From NCBI GenBank assembly GCA_003254925.1, contig QANZ01042729.1, positions 247,155-311,154 of the forward strand: a stretch of 64,000 bases of DNA, read 5' to 3'. The notes beneath the pieces were generated by a model. The model worked only from the letters and a program-made list of their open reading frames with translations, was not told the origin of the DNA and did no database searches. Below are positions 12,605 to 23,293 of the stretch, one piece after another. Made by a program: the position numbers and the translations under genes. The stretch is from Chamaecrista fasciculata (taxonomy: Eukaryota; Streptophyta; Magnoliopsida; Fabales; Fabaceae). The first letter of the stretch is position 1; every line of letters begins with the position of its first letter.

Positions 12605-13600
12605 TGGAAGATTCTGAATTTGCTGCCTTATATGTAATTCCATCAGTTTACTTAATTATATGTTGAATTTCGCATTCTGTTGTCTTAGCTATCTCGTTTC
12701 ATTAGATGTACTCCATATAAGGGACATGATAGCAAATTAGTCCCGACTGTGTAATAAACTGTCATTTGTATTTCTATTCTCTATGTTATTTGAGATTATT
12801 CTGTATGAAGCACAAGTTTGAACGACACATATCGGGCCGGATGCATGGGCCTTCCCATTCAAGATGATAGAATCGGGATGAAACAGTGGGCTTGATGGGC
12901 CCCCATAGAGGCATTTTGTCCTCTCTTCCTCTATAGCCTGCCACAAAGTTTACTCAAACACAGCAGCAACAAACCTGGATCTTCTTCCTCTGTGTTTTGT
13001 GTGGTGGTACATTTTCTATAGTTTAGAGAGGGAAAAAAAAAAGGTAAAAAGTGGAAGTCCCATAAAATGGTGAGTGAAGTGCTCTGTGATGCCTACCCAA
13101 ATCGAAGGCACGTGAACATTGAGGAATAAACATCCCCATGAAGGAAAATGAACATTAATAAAAAGCTAAATTGGGGTCAGACACTGTACTATCTTTAGTT
13201 CTTTACAATCTGATGTCCTGAAGGAGTGACGTTACATTTTCTTTTGAATAGGAACAGAAACATGTTATCTATTCATTCTTCTCAGTTTTTCATTCCGAAA
13301 GCCAAGACCTCAAAAATTAAGTTACTCCTTTGAATGTGTTATTTGTCTTAGTAAAACAAATATTCAGAGCAAAGACAATTTTTGAAATCCCATATCAGCC
13401 AAAAAAGTGGGGCAATCCCCAAAAAGCATAATATATATCAGCGGTATATGCTTAGCTAATCAACCTAAGAGAAGATATAGAAACTTCTGCTACAAGATAA
13501 TCATCTTCGCTTGAAAGTTGAGGAGAAAACAAGAAGTGGAAAAAAATGAGTTTTGCCCAAGTAATACTGCAAGTACTTTCTTAATGTACTTGAACAATAA
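12605..13600 (+). other. Threonine aldolase 3' UTR and spacer
   Basis: The 3' UTR probably ends near 12700-12770. The rest is AT-rich spacer with no gene supported on either strand. Confidence 0.5.
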
Positions 13601-13742
13601 AATTACATGCACTATCGCAGGTGAAGCAAACCCAAACATTTCAAAGCCGTCAAGGTTGCCAGGAGGCTGTAAAGGAGGAAGGTCCTTTCTTCCCAGCTTA
13701 TATATGTTGCTTCGCTATCTCTTGATTTACTCTCTCTCACAA
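13601..13742 (-). pseudogene. Relic of a JMJ16-type histone H3K4 demethylase (FYRC domain end)
   Basis: On the minus strand, after an acceptor-like TTTCAG, the sequence reads L-stop-ERVNQEIAKQH. After a one-base frameshift it continues YKLGRKDLPPLQPPGNLDGF and EMFGFASPAIV. This pattern fits the C-terminal FYRC domain of plant JMJ14/16/18-type demethylases, recalled from family knowledge. The TGA stands where a CGA Arg codon is expected, a C-to-T change at a CpG. After AIV the similarity ends and no catalytic JmjC, FYRN or zinc-finger exons are seen in the flanks. It lies between threonine aldolase and the PPR gene, where Arabidopsis has JMJ16 (At1g08620) between At1g08630 and At1g08610. It is a dead fragment, not a gene. 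Confidence 0.68.
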
Positions 13743-14012
13743 CTGAAATATGAACGATGACCTCATTTGGATTATATTCCAAGGACACACGAGGGGAAAA
13801 TCAAGATGACAGTTACTTTAATCTAAAACTCCAGCCCATTGAATTGAATCACAGCTAACCAAAATGCATATCCAGCTTAACATTCAAATTAAACCTTCAC
13901 GGTAAAAGCTACTCACTTGGAATAGAGACTACAGACTTTTGTCATCTCTACATTAAATTTAAAAATATTTCCATAATTATTTATCAATAATTGAAATATT
14001 TATTCATTTTAT

Positions 14013-14500
14013 TGCCAAAACCTCAAATTGGTCCTTTATGTTTCATTTGTTTTAGGTTGTTCGTACATGTCTCTATAATTTTTTAATTTAGTTAAAAAAA
14101 TATTGAATGTGATTATATCTCCCATTTTAAATTTGAATGAGATAATACAAAACTAGATTTCTTTTGACGAGTATTTTGGGCCCACCAACAAACAAAGTCA
14201 GATCGAGTCCCAAAAGTGAATAACTCATTTCACAGTCAAACAAATGAAGTTGGTCATATCTCTCTTATTTCAAGTCGCAATGAGTTCAAACTATGTGCTA
14301 ACTCTTAAATAGTTTTTTCTTTGTCCAATTGAGATCATCAGTAAATGAGATTAAATTGCGTCTTGAAAGTAGATTTTGGAAGAATTTAAAAAGTTATAGA
14401 AATATGTAGGACCAATCTGAAACAAAAGAAACCTAAGGGGCCAAAGTACTATTCACCTCATAGGCTCATACATAAAAGGACCAATTTGAGGTTTCGGCCA
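14013..14500. mobile_element. Small TIR element (MITE-like)
   Basis: The left end TGCCAAAACCTCAAATTGGT matches the reverse of the right end (TGGCCGAAACCTCAAATTGG). It has no coding capacity. An internal stretch (tcatatctctcttatttcaa) resembles the interior of the element at 21367-22199, so the two may be related. I could not define a target duplication. Confidence 0.7.
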
Positions 14501-15257
14501 AAAACTTCTTTTTTTTGTCAGAATGGCAATGTTAAATTGTTCATGAAAGAATCCCTCTACATAAATGGGCCACAATGAAGGCTCAATCAATCTCTGAAGA
14601 AGGCCCATTCGACCCATCGTAGCCTTCCTTCTTAATTCTTGTACTGATCCCTCGCACCTGAAGAATCAGGGCAACCTTCAATAAAAATTAACATTTAATT
14701 CAGAACAAGTGAACAACCCTAGTTTTAACGTCCCCTCCCCTCGTCAACGTCATAGTTCATATCGAAAGAGTGGGTGACCTCTCTGCTTGTTCATCTTTCT
14801 TGTTTCCAATTTCAGACACCGAAATGAACAGTATATTTCTTCCCTCTTTGGTCTTCTTTGATTTACTCCTTGGCTCATTGTCTGTCCCTCTCTTCTGGAA
14901 TATGTGTTTTCTTGCTGCACTCGCTATCTTTATCTTCTTCTCCTGTTAAGTTATGGATTTCTGGTGTTCAATTATGGCTAAGCCCGACATATTTCTTCAT
15001 TCAATCTTATTTTCGGTACTCATGACGGTGCTTTTAAAATTGTGGATTTTGGCAAGCATTTAAATGTTAGTTGTGTTGTTTAGTATATGTCTATGTGATA
15101 GGTTTGTCTTTTAGTTTTTGGGTATCATAAATTTTATTGCGAAGAATTAGTTGCTGAAGCTCCCAGAACAATTTGCTTGGTCACATTGTATATGTTAGAA
15201 GTTCTGTGTTTTGTCCTTCTGCTTACGCTAGTTGCTGTATGTAAAACATAAATCACG

Positions 15258-15288
<31 letters not shown>

Positions 15289-15546
15289 GTGATCAAATCA
15301 CAATTTTTTTTGTTGTAACAATGAATCATATTCTTTTGTTGAACTTTCACAGGCCAGTTGGATATCAAGCGTAGGATTACTGGAGTAGAAGGTGAATTTA
15401 TTACATAGTCTACTCGTGGATTTTTCTTTTTTCATTCTGGACCAATCTTTCTTCGCGGTTCATTGGATTTGATTAGAAATTAAGTATGGATTTCTCAAAT
15501 AGATTTTCCTAGCTCGTGAGAGTTCAATCAAGATACCTGAACGAAA
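14501..15546 (+). other. Promoter and 5' leader of the first PPR gene, with (AT)n tract
   Basis: No coding sequence. A transcript leader probably starts near 14700-14800 and may include an intron whose acceptor is TTTCACAG near 15352. A TA repeat at about 15259-15286 lies inside this putative leader intron. Confidence 0.4.
15259..15286. repeat. (TA)n microsatellite
   Basis: About 14 uninterrupted TA units in the region upstream of the PPR start codon. Confidence 0.95.
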
Positions 15547-17313
15547 ATGGGATATATAGTCACCCTACAGAATAATATTTTCAGATTCCATCTTTTATCT
15601 GGTCCCCATGGGTGTCACAAGCAGGAGAGTTGTTGTTTGAGTACTAGTTCTGCTTTTGATAATTTCTCAAGAACAAAATCATTTTCCTCTTGCATACACT
15701 GTTTACAATGGAGAAGAAGCCTTAAATCCTCAAGAAAAGTGCATACATTGCAGTATAGAAGTCCGCAGAGAAGTATTTCTATGGATAGAGTCAATGAAGT
15801 TGGGCATAAAAATTGGGGCCTTGAAAATCTTAATATCAGTAACGGGAGAAACTCCAGAGAACAACTGGATTCAGACAAGCTTATTGACTCTTCAATTCTG
15901 TTGCTGGATGAGCCTTTTGTTAGAAATGATGAGGAGACCAACAATAAAATTCTTCAGAATTTCTGCAGACAAGGAAGACTAACAGCTGCGGCAAAGTTGA
16001 TTGATATTATGGCTCGAAAAAATCAAATCCCCCATTTTCCTTCTTGCACAAATTTAATTCGAGGAATCATCAAATTAGGCCATATAGATAAAGCTGGCAA
16101 AATCCTGAACATCATGGTCATGTCTGGTGGCATTCCTGATATAATTACATACAACATGATTGTTGGTGGTCTGTGTAAAAGAGGTCGTTTAAGATCTGCC
16201 ATTGATCTTGTAGAAGACATGAGCTTGAGTGGTTGCTCTCCAGATGTGATTACTTATAATACAATAATCCGCTCCATGTTTGATAATGGAGAGTTTGAAC
16301 AGGCTGTCACTTTCTGGAAGGACCAACTGAGAAAAGGAAGCCCTCCTTATCTGATTACCTACACAATCCTTGTTGAGCTGGTATGCAAATATTGTGGCAC
16401 CGTTCGAGCATTACGAGTATTGGAAGACATTGCAATGGAAGGCTGTCATCCAGATATCATTACATACAACAGTCTTGTTAATTTTACTTGTAAACAGGGG
16501 AAATATGAGGACACTGCTTTGGTTATTTTAAATCTTTTATCCTTTGGGATGCAGCCCAATAATGTGACATACAACACGTTGCTTCACTCCCTTTGTAACC
16601 ATGGGTATTGGGACGAAGTTGATGAGATTTTGAAGATCATGAATGAGATGTCCAGGCCTCCGACAGTTGTTACATACAATATTCTGATTAATGGCTTGTG
16701 TAAGAATGGACTTCTGGATCGTGCCATAAGCTGCTATAGTACAATGGTTTCTCATAACTGTTCACCGGACATTGTAACTTATAATACTCTTCTAGGTGCC
16801 TTGTGTAAACAGGGATTTATAGATGAGGGCATCCAGTTGCTTCGCTTTTTGGTAGATACTAGCTGCTTTCCTTGTTTGATAAGCTATAACACCGTGATCG
16901 ATGGACTGGCCAAAAGGGGATCCATGGAGAAAGCAAAAGAGTTGTACTATGAAATGATAGACAGGGGAATCATTCCTGACGAAATTACTCACCGTTCTTT
17001 GACTTGGGGATTTTGCCAAGCTAGTCAAGTTGAGGATGCTGTGGAGCTATTAAAGCAGATGTGTAAGAACGAACATAAGATTGGAATTTCAAGTTACAGG
17101 CTTGTTATCCTTGGACTGTGTAAACAAGGGAAGGTTGATATTGCAATACAAGTTTTAGATATGATGATAAAAGATCAATGCAAGCCGGATGATGGGATAT
17201 ATTATGCTATAATTAAAGCCGTTGCTGATTGGGGTATGGTGAAAGAGGCTAATGATTTGCATCAGAAGTTGATTGAACGGAAGATTCTAAAAAGTGAAAC
17301 CGTTTTGAGTTAG
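15547..17313 (+). CDS. P-class pentatricopeptide repeat protein, At1g08610-like
   Basis: A single uninterrupted exon encodes 588 residues. From about residue 130 to the end, 35-residue PPR units follow one another, about a dozen in all. Typical signatures are PDIITYNMIVGGLCKRGRL, PDVITYNTIIRSMFDNGEF and PTVVTYNILINGLCKNGLL. There are no E, DYW or other C-terminal editing domains, so it is the P class, which binds single-stranded organelle RNA and affects stability, splicing or translation. The N-terminus is rich in Ser, Arg, His and Cys and could be an organelle targeting sequence. A later in-frame Met (MDRVNEVGHK, about residue 78) is an alternative start. The sequence closely recalls Arabidopsis At1g08610, consistent with local gene order. 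The RNA target is unknown. Confidence 0.94.
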   Translation: MGYIVTLQNNIFRFHLLSGPHGCHKQESCCLSTSSAFDNFSRTKSFSSCIHCLQWRRSLKSSRKVHTLQYRSPQRSISMDRVNEVGHKNWGLENLNISNGRNSREQLDSDKLIDSSILLLDEPFVRNDEETNNKILQNFCRQGRLTAAAKLIDIMARKNQIPHFPSCTNLIRGIIKLGHIDKAGKILNIMVMSGGIPDIITYNMIVGGLCKRGRLRSAIDLVEDMSLSGCSPDVITYNTIIRSMFDNGEFEQAVTFWKDQLRKGSPPYLITYTILVELVCKYCGTVRALRVLEDIAMEGCHPDIITYNSLVNFTCKQGKYEDTALVILNLLSFGMQPNNVTYNTLLHSLCNHGYWDEVDEILKIMNEMSRPPTVVTYNILINGLCKNGLLDRAISCYSTMVSHNCSPDIVTYNTLLGALCKQGFIDEGIQLLRFLVDTSCFPCLISYNTVIDGLAKRGSMEKAKELYYEMIDRGIIPDEITHRSLTWGFCQASQVEDAVELLKQMCKNEHKIGISSYRLVILGLCKQGKVDIAIQVLDMMIKDQCKPDDGIYYAIIKAVADWGMVKEANDLHQKLIERKILKSETVLS

Positions 17314-17429
17314 ACGGAGTTGTGCCTGTGAGGTGATCTGTTTAGACGTATTTGTTAGTGAGAATAGAGCTCTTTTCAGTTAAAATATTTTGGTTGTTTA
17401 CCTCCATTATTTCCGTCCTCTAGTTTATA

Positions 17430-18078
17430 TCCATGATTTTGACTGGTGCAAAAATTTCTCTCTGCAGCGCTTTTATAAAATTTCTCACAAAAACGTATAT
17501 GAGATACATCTTCTACCATGTTAATAACTTATTCATAGGAACAATGATAAGAAATTTTGAAAATTTTTATCAATAAAATGTTGTATTAAGATTTGAATCG
17601 ACATCGTATGATAACCATGAAAATAGGGAAAGAAACATGAAATTGTTAATTTCATTGTCATAATATTAAGTTTGAAAATTATAACGGAAAGCAAATTCTA
17701 TACGGTTCAGTCAAAGATGAGAACTTGATGCACGTATACATTATAATTCCTCATCACCGTAANTCCATGATTTTTACTGGTGCAAAAATTTCTCTCTGGT
17801 GCAGCGCTTTTATAAAATTTCTCACAAAAACGTATGAGATACATCTTCTCATAGGAACAATGATAAGAAATTTTGAAAAATTTTATCAATAAAATGTTGT
17901 ATTAAGATTTGAATCGACATTGTATGATAACCATGAAAATAGGGAAAGAAACATGAAATTGTTAATTTCATTGTCATAATATTAAGTTTGAAAATTATAA
18001 CGGAAAGCAAATTCTATACGGTTCAGTCAAAGATGAGAACTTGATGCACGTATACATTATAATTCCTCATCACCGTAA
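17430..18078. repeat. About 320-bp tandem duplication split by a single N
   Basis: Bases 17430-17762 and 17764-18078 are direct copies with small indels (for example a missing stretch around TACCATGTTAATAACTTAT in the second copy) and an N at 17763. It lies between two convergent PPR genes. As with the other N-linked copies, unmerged haplotypes are the simplest explanation. Confidence 0.85.
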
Positions 18079-18395
18079 CTTAATGCGATGTGCAATCACC
18101 TTTCTCTCTCGTGTTTTTTTTCCCTCACAAATACGGGATTTCTTCCTAAGTTGGAGGCAATAAAGAAAACTAGAACCACCCAAAGGATATCAATTTCTTG
18201 ACGTTGAACTGCATGACGAATGCACCCCTTTAAACTCCTTGAATTTTCCATAATCACAAATCGATACCGATGTCTGTCTATCTTTTTTTCTCCCATGATA
18301 TGAAGAAATCCATTAATCACGAATCGGTTTCAGCATCCTCCTTAGAAGCAAGATCCACTGAGAGGACCTGAACTTATCAGTTTAGGTCGAAGAAT

Positions 18396-20153
18396 CTAGC
18401 TCTTGATTTCTGATAACGTGAGATCTTTGTACACATCGAGCATGGGAAAGGTTTTGTTTAAACGTTTAAATGAATCATCAGAAATAGCACCTATACTAAC
18501 AAGGGAGTTAGCCAGCTCCATTGCGTCGTTTCGCCATCCAGCAAAACCAACCCCTTCAATCAAGAGAGTGTACGTAGTCTCATTAGGCAGACATCCTTTT
18601 TCAATCATTGCAGACAACACCTCAATGGCATCAACAATTCTGTGAACTTTGCATAATCCAAGAAGAACGATGTTGTAGCTAATTACTGTAGGCTGATATT
18701 TGCTACCCTCCATGTCCACTAACAACCCAATGGCCTCATCCACCAATCCATCTCTGCACAAACAAGATATAAGTGAGTTATAGGTAATCCCGTCAGGATC
18801 GATCCCGTTGTTTACCATCTCTAGAATCATCCCCAATGCTCTGATTTTGTCCCCACTACTCCAGAGTGCACAGAACATTGTATTATAAGAACTGACATTT
18901 GGAGGACAACCCACCTCGTCAAGCTTTTCGAAGATGTTGAGAGCCTCATCAGCTTTTCCATTCTTGCACAGAGTGGCCAAGATTGTGTTATAGTTCACAA
19001 CATCTGGCATGCAGCCATCAGAGATCATTATCTCCAGGAATTCTATCGCCAAATCAACTCTGCCTTCCTTGCAGAATGCAGATATCAGTGGATCATAGCT
19101 ATAAGCATCAGGGGTTAACCCCTTTTCCTTCATAACCTTCAACACATCTACAGCCTCCTCAACTTTCCCATCACGACAAAGTGAACTAATTAAAATGCTG
19201 TAAGTCACAACATTTGGTTCACAACCTTTAAGAATCATATCAGACATCAACTTCTCTCCCTCTTCCCACTTTCCTTGATTCAGAAGTCCACGTAAGAGAA
19301 TATTGTATGAAATCACATCTGGGGCACAAGCCTTAGAACTTATAGTCGTAATGAACTCAAAGGCTCGATCTAACAACCCTTCCCTGCACAGACCCCTGAC
19401 GATTACATTATAAGTATACATATCAGGTTGAAGCCCTCTTGATAACATCTCATCCAAAAGCTTCATAGATTCATCAATACCACCCTCCAGAATGGTCGCT
19501 TCTATCAGAATTGTGTAAGTAATCACAGTGGGCTCGCAGTTGTCTTTCAACAACTGATCAAAAACCTTCAAAGCCAACTTAAGCTTTCCCCTACTAGAAA
19601 AATTCCCAATCAGTATGTTGTAGGTGACAACATCAGGCGAAAACCCTCTGGTTTTCATTCTTTCAAGCACTTTATTGGCAGAATCAATTTGGTCAGCTTT
19701 ACATAACCCACTAATCACAGCATTGTAGGCGAAAACATCAGGTTCACCGTACTTTTCCAATATTTCCATAACCCTAATGGCCTTGTCGATTTTCTTAATA
19801 TTGAAGAACCCTTTGATAAGCTTTGTGCACAGAATGACATCAGGTTTGTAACCCTTATTGACCATACGCTGAAGAAAATACAATGAATCGTTGTATTTGC
19901 CTGCTTTCCAGGACCTATTTAGGGCTTTCATCAGATTGGTATCTTTGAAATCATAATCTTGGAAGAGATTGGGCCTTGTTCTAGAATAAACCCGAACATG
20001 TGCCGGGATACTTCGATTCGTACCGTCATTCAGAAGCGGGATTTTGCAAAGAACAATAGTGCTGGGATTTGATTTTGAATGTAGAATTTTGGGGTTCAGC
20101 TGGATTTTATGCGGGATGGTTCGCGGCAAGAAGTCACTAGAAAATATAGTCAT
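18396..20153 (-). CDS. P-class pentatricopeptide repeat protein, At3g04760-like (chloroplast type)
   Basis: This intronless minus-strand gene encodes 585 residues. After about 70 N-terminal residues (MTIFSSDFLPRTIPHKIQLN, basic and Ser-rich, transit-peptide-like) come about 14 PPR units. Examples are KPDVILCTKLIKGFFNIKKI, EPDVFAYNAVISGLCKADQI and TPDAYSYDPLISAFCKEGRV. The C-terminal unit (CLPNETTYTLLIEGVGFAGW) is followed by a short tail and no DYW domain. It closely recalls Arabidopsis At3g04760. It is expected to bind organellar RNA. It is convergent with the PPR gene at 15547, ending about 1.1 kb away. A transposon lies 278 bp upstream of its ATG, so its promoter may include that element. 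Product class is secure; target RNA is unknown. Confidence 0.94.
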   Translation of the reverse strand: MTIFSSDFLPRTIPHKIQLNPKILHSKSNPSTIVLCKIPLLNDGTNRSIPAHVRVYSRTRPNLFQDYDFKDTNLMKALNRSWKAGKYNDSLYFLQRMVNKGYKPDVILCTKLIKGFFNIKKIDKAIRVMEILEKYGEPDVFAYNAVISGLCKADQIDSANKVLERMKTRGFSPDVVTYNILIGNFSSRGKLKLALKVFDQLLKDNCEPTVITYTILIEATILEGGIDESMKLLDEMLSRGLQPDMYTYNVIVRGLCREGLLDRAFEFITTISSKACAPDVISYNILLRGLLNQGKWEEGEKLMSDMILKGCEPNVVTYSILISSLCRDGKVEEAVDVLKVMKEKGLTPDAYSYDPLISAFCKEGRVDLAIEFLEIMISDGCMPDVVNYNTILATLCKNGKADEALNIFEKLDEVGCPPNVSSYNTMFCALWSSGDKIRALGMILEMVNNGIDPDGITYNSLISCLCRDGLVDEAIGLLVDMEGSKYQPTVISYNIVLLGLCKVHRIVDAIEVLSAMIEKGCLPNETTYTLLIEGVGFAGWRNDAMELANSLVSIGAISDDSFKRLNKTFPMLDVYKDLTLSEIKS

Positions 20154-20430
20154 TTGTATAGATGATGCTGATGATGATTCTTACGGCATTTAGTCCTCAT
20201 AGACAGACAATCAAGTTGCAGAAAAATCCAGAAAACGGAAGAAAAGATCGAAGTACCTGTGAATGATGAAATCGCCAAAGGGGAAAATAACCAGTTGTGA
20301 AGTGAATGAAGCTAATCAGTTCGCTTCCCCTTCCTATCCTACCGAAATTTGCAGACGCCAGTTGAAGTTGTGGATAAGGGATTGCATTGCCTCCCCGCAA
20401 TCTGCGAGGTCCACCTCGTCATATAATATT

Positions 20431-20999
20431 GACAAAATATAATAAGCATCGTGCACCTATTTTGCGGTAATTTTTAGTCCTAACGTTTCATTTGTGTCAG
20501 TTATACTCAAATGTGAAACGTTAGTTTCAATTATACCCCACCCTCGTTAGTGTACCGTTTTTCGAAACTTTTAAGCTTCGATTCGTGTTCATTTCAGTTT
20601 CTTGATAAATGAGTTTATGGGTACTCATTTTCGGTTCTTAAGGATCATTTTGCACATGGAAATTTTGAGAAAAATGCTTCATTTTGCTGTATTTCGTTTT
20701 GGTCCTTTTTGGGTTCATCGAGTCCGATTTTCTTCGGATTTGGGCTATTTTGAACTTAATCTTTGAAATTGATCTAAGAAATCAAGTTTGTGATGTACGA
20801 AAATTAAAAACCATATAAAATCTGATCAAAACCGAGCTCAAATCGTGCGAAAATGATGTCATTTTTTGTGGATGATTGAAATTGGGGGCATAATTGAAAC
20901 TCACGTTTCACATTGGGAACACAACTGACACAAATGAAACATTAGGAACATAAATGAAAATCACCACAAATGTTAGGGGCACGAAATAGTGTTTTACCA
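20431..20999. mobile_element. Mutator-like TIR element, short member of the 55.9-kb family
   Basis: A perfect 10-bp duplication, ATATAATATT, flanks the element (20421-20430 and 21000-21009). The left arm and the reversed right arm share TAACGTTTCATTTGTGTCAG-type sequence (with substitutions) over about 130 bases. The outer right end (GTTAGGGGCACGAAATAGTG) matches the right end of the larger element at 55936-57793 (GTTAGGGGCACGAAAGAGTG). There is no transposase. It sits just upstream of the PPR gene at 18396-20153. Confidence 0.85.
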
Positions 21000-21366
21000 A
21001 TATAATATTTAGTCGCTAAATTTATAATTAATACATGACAATTTGATTTTTAAAATATTACAATCCTTAACCATTTAGGATTTGTAAGAATTTTGTTTCT
21101 GAATTAAAGTTGATTTTATATTTTTTAAGTTTATAAATTTTTATTAAATTTATAATTATTAGAGATTAAATTATTGGCAATTGTAATTTTTAACAAAATA
21201 AATTTTGTATTTTGATTTTTTAAAAATTAATTTATTGACTTTTTTTTTTGGTAAAAATTAATTTATTGACTTAATTGGAGACAAAAAAATTATATTTCCT
21301 CCATGATTTATGAAACAGATAAACCTCCCAACAAAAAATATATGAAATTGATTTAGAAAAACAAAA

Positions 21367-22199
21367 TCAAATGGCCATTTTAGTATTAAATGTTTTGATG
21401 TTTATTTTAGTCTTTCATGGTTCAAAAAATTTATATCGGTGTTAAATGTTGATAAACTATTTATTTTAATCCCAAAATATTAAATATAGTCATACTTCTC
21501 TTGTTTCAAATTCGAATGTGACGACTTTGATTCTCTATCCAGTTAAAATCGTAAGCAAATAAGATTAAATTGGATCCCGTATGTGAGCCTCTTATTTCAG
21601 GGTCAAACAAGTAAAACTGGTTATATCTCTCTCGTTTCAATTATGAATATAATTAATTCAGAGTTATGAGTTACTTTAAACAAAAAAAAATTTCTGCCTA
21701 ATTAGGACCGTTGGAAGATGATATCAAATCGAGCTTAAAAGTGAGATTGCGACCAAAAAGAACAAAATTATGAAAAATCAATTACAAATTCACTTTTCGA
21801 GCCCAATTTAACTTTATTTGTTGATGATCCCAACTAAACAAAAAAGGACTCATTAATGGTATCCGGTATCTCTGAACTCGTCGCATTCAGTCTTGAAACG
21901 AGAAATATATGATCAATTTCACTTGTTTGACCGTAAAATAACGACCTACTTCCAGAACCTGATTTAATCTCATTTACTAATGGCCCCAACTAGATAGAAA
22001 AAAATACTCTTCAAAATAAGCACATAAATTTAAACTCATCACATTTTTACTTGAAACGAGATAAATATGACTATATTCAATAGTTTGGGATTAAAATGAA
22101 ATATTTTGTCAATATTTAGGACAAATATCAATCTTATGAAACATAAATGACCAAAATGAACATATGAGTGTACATTTAGGACGAAAATGACCATTTGAC
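21367..22199. mobile_element. TIR element, about 0.83 kb, non-coding
   Basis: The left end CAAATGGCCATTTTAGTATT matches the reversed right end (CAAATGGTCATTTTCGTCCT), and similarity continues inward past TTCATGG/TTCATAAG. The interior holds phrases also found at 14013-14500. No coding capacity and no clear target duplication. Confidence 0.65.
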
Positions 22200-22373
22200 A
22201 AAAAGAAATTCCACTTTTAATTTTTTTCAGAAAAAGATTGTTCTAATTTGTATTCTCTTTGGGCCATAATCCTGATTTATATTCTATGTATTCTAAAACC
22301 AACAAACTTTAAATACACATCTCACTCTTTAACATTTTTATCTCCAAACTTTGGGAATAATATAAATTTGGAT

Positions 22374-22747
22374 AAAAACACAATTTTTTTTCTTAAATTT
22401 TACATTGATTTTTAATTTTGTTTATAATATTTTTTCTTTTAATTTCATTATCAATATTTAATATTTTTGCTAATTTTATCTTTTCACTAACTTATTTTAA
22501 TAAATCAACGACAGACTTTATCGTCGTTTTCAATTTGAGTTATTATTTGAGTTTTTTTCTATCAATTTTATATTACATGTCATTAACATTAACTATGAAA
22601 ATCTGCTATTAATATTTAGCTAAAATAAGAGAAATGATAAAATCGATCAAAATATGAAATACTAGAAACAAAATTGTCAACAAAAAAATATTAAAGATAA
22701 AATTAAAAATAGATGTAAAGTTTAGAGATAAAAATATTGTTTTTACC
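22374..22747. mobile_element. AT-rich inverted-repeat element (MITE-like)
   Basis: The left arm (AAAAACACAATTTTTTTTCT, later TGATTTTTAATTTTG) is mirrored by the reversed right arm (AAAAACAATATTTTTATCTC, later CTATTTTTAATTTTA). Because it is AT-rich, the match could be partly chance. Confidence 0.4.
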
Positions 22748-23081
22748 TATACATTTGTTTCTAAAATTTAGCTGTCGTTAATTATAATTATAATTATTCT
22801 AATTTATACATTACATTCAATTTTAGTTTAAACTCTAGTTTCATCAAATTTGTCATACAAAATATGATGTAACAATTCATTTGATATGAATATATATTGA
22901 ATTTCCTTAAATTTTAGAATATATTTGAATTTGTAAAAAATTAGTCTTTAGCCTTTCAGTTTCAGGTTGAGGATATCTTGGATACCCAAAAAAAAAAAGG
23001 ACAATGCTACTGTTAATTTGATTGCTTAAACAAATCAATATTTTTTTTTGTAAGAATAATTTTAGATGAGTAAGATCTCGN

Positions 23082-23293
23082 GGGGCAAATTAGGAATTCT
23101 ACCATAATTCCCTAAGTAAATTTGGATTACATCAGAAATGTGAAGTAAAGAAAAATGACCTATGTAATGTAAATGCCTTTACATTGTAATCTACTTTACA
23201 TAGCTCAAATTGTCATACCAAACACCTGAAAGTATTGGAATCCGTAGTTTACTTTAATACCCTCACTTTACACTCTAGCAAACACGGACCCAA
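23082..23293 (-). mobile_element. Half copy of a hairpin MITE, same family as 50106-50407
   Basis: Read on the minus strand it matches 50119-50330, including GATTACAATGTAAAG-type, CTTTACTTCACATTTCTGAT and GGTAGAATTCCTAATTTGCC segments. It stops abruptly at the N at 23081, where the other copy enters its GC-rich centre. The missing half is probably an assembly break at the hairpin. Confidence 0.75.

Noticed and set aside
12737..12946. 69-residue minus-strand frame near the threonine aldolase 3' end
   Set aside because: No recognisable motif, short, and partly overlaps the likely 3' UTR.
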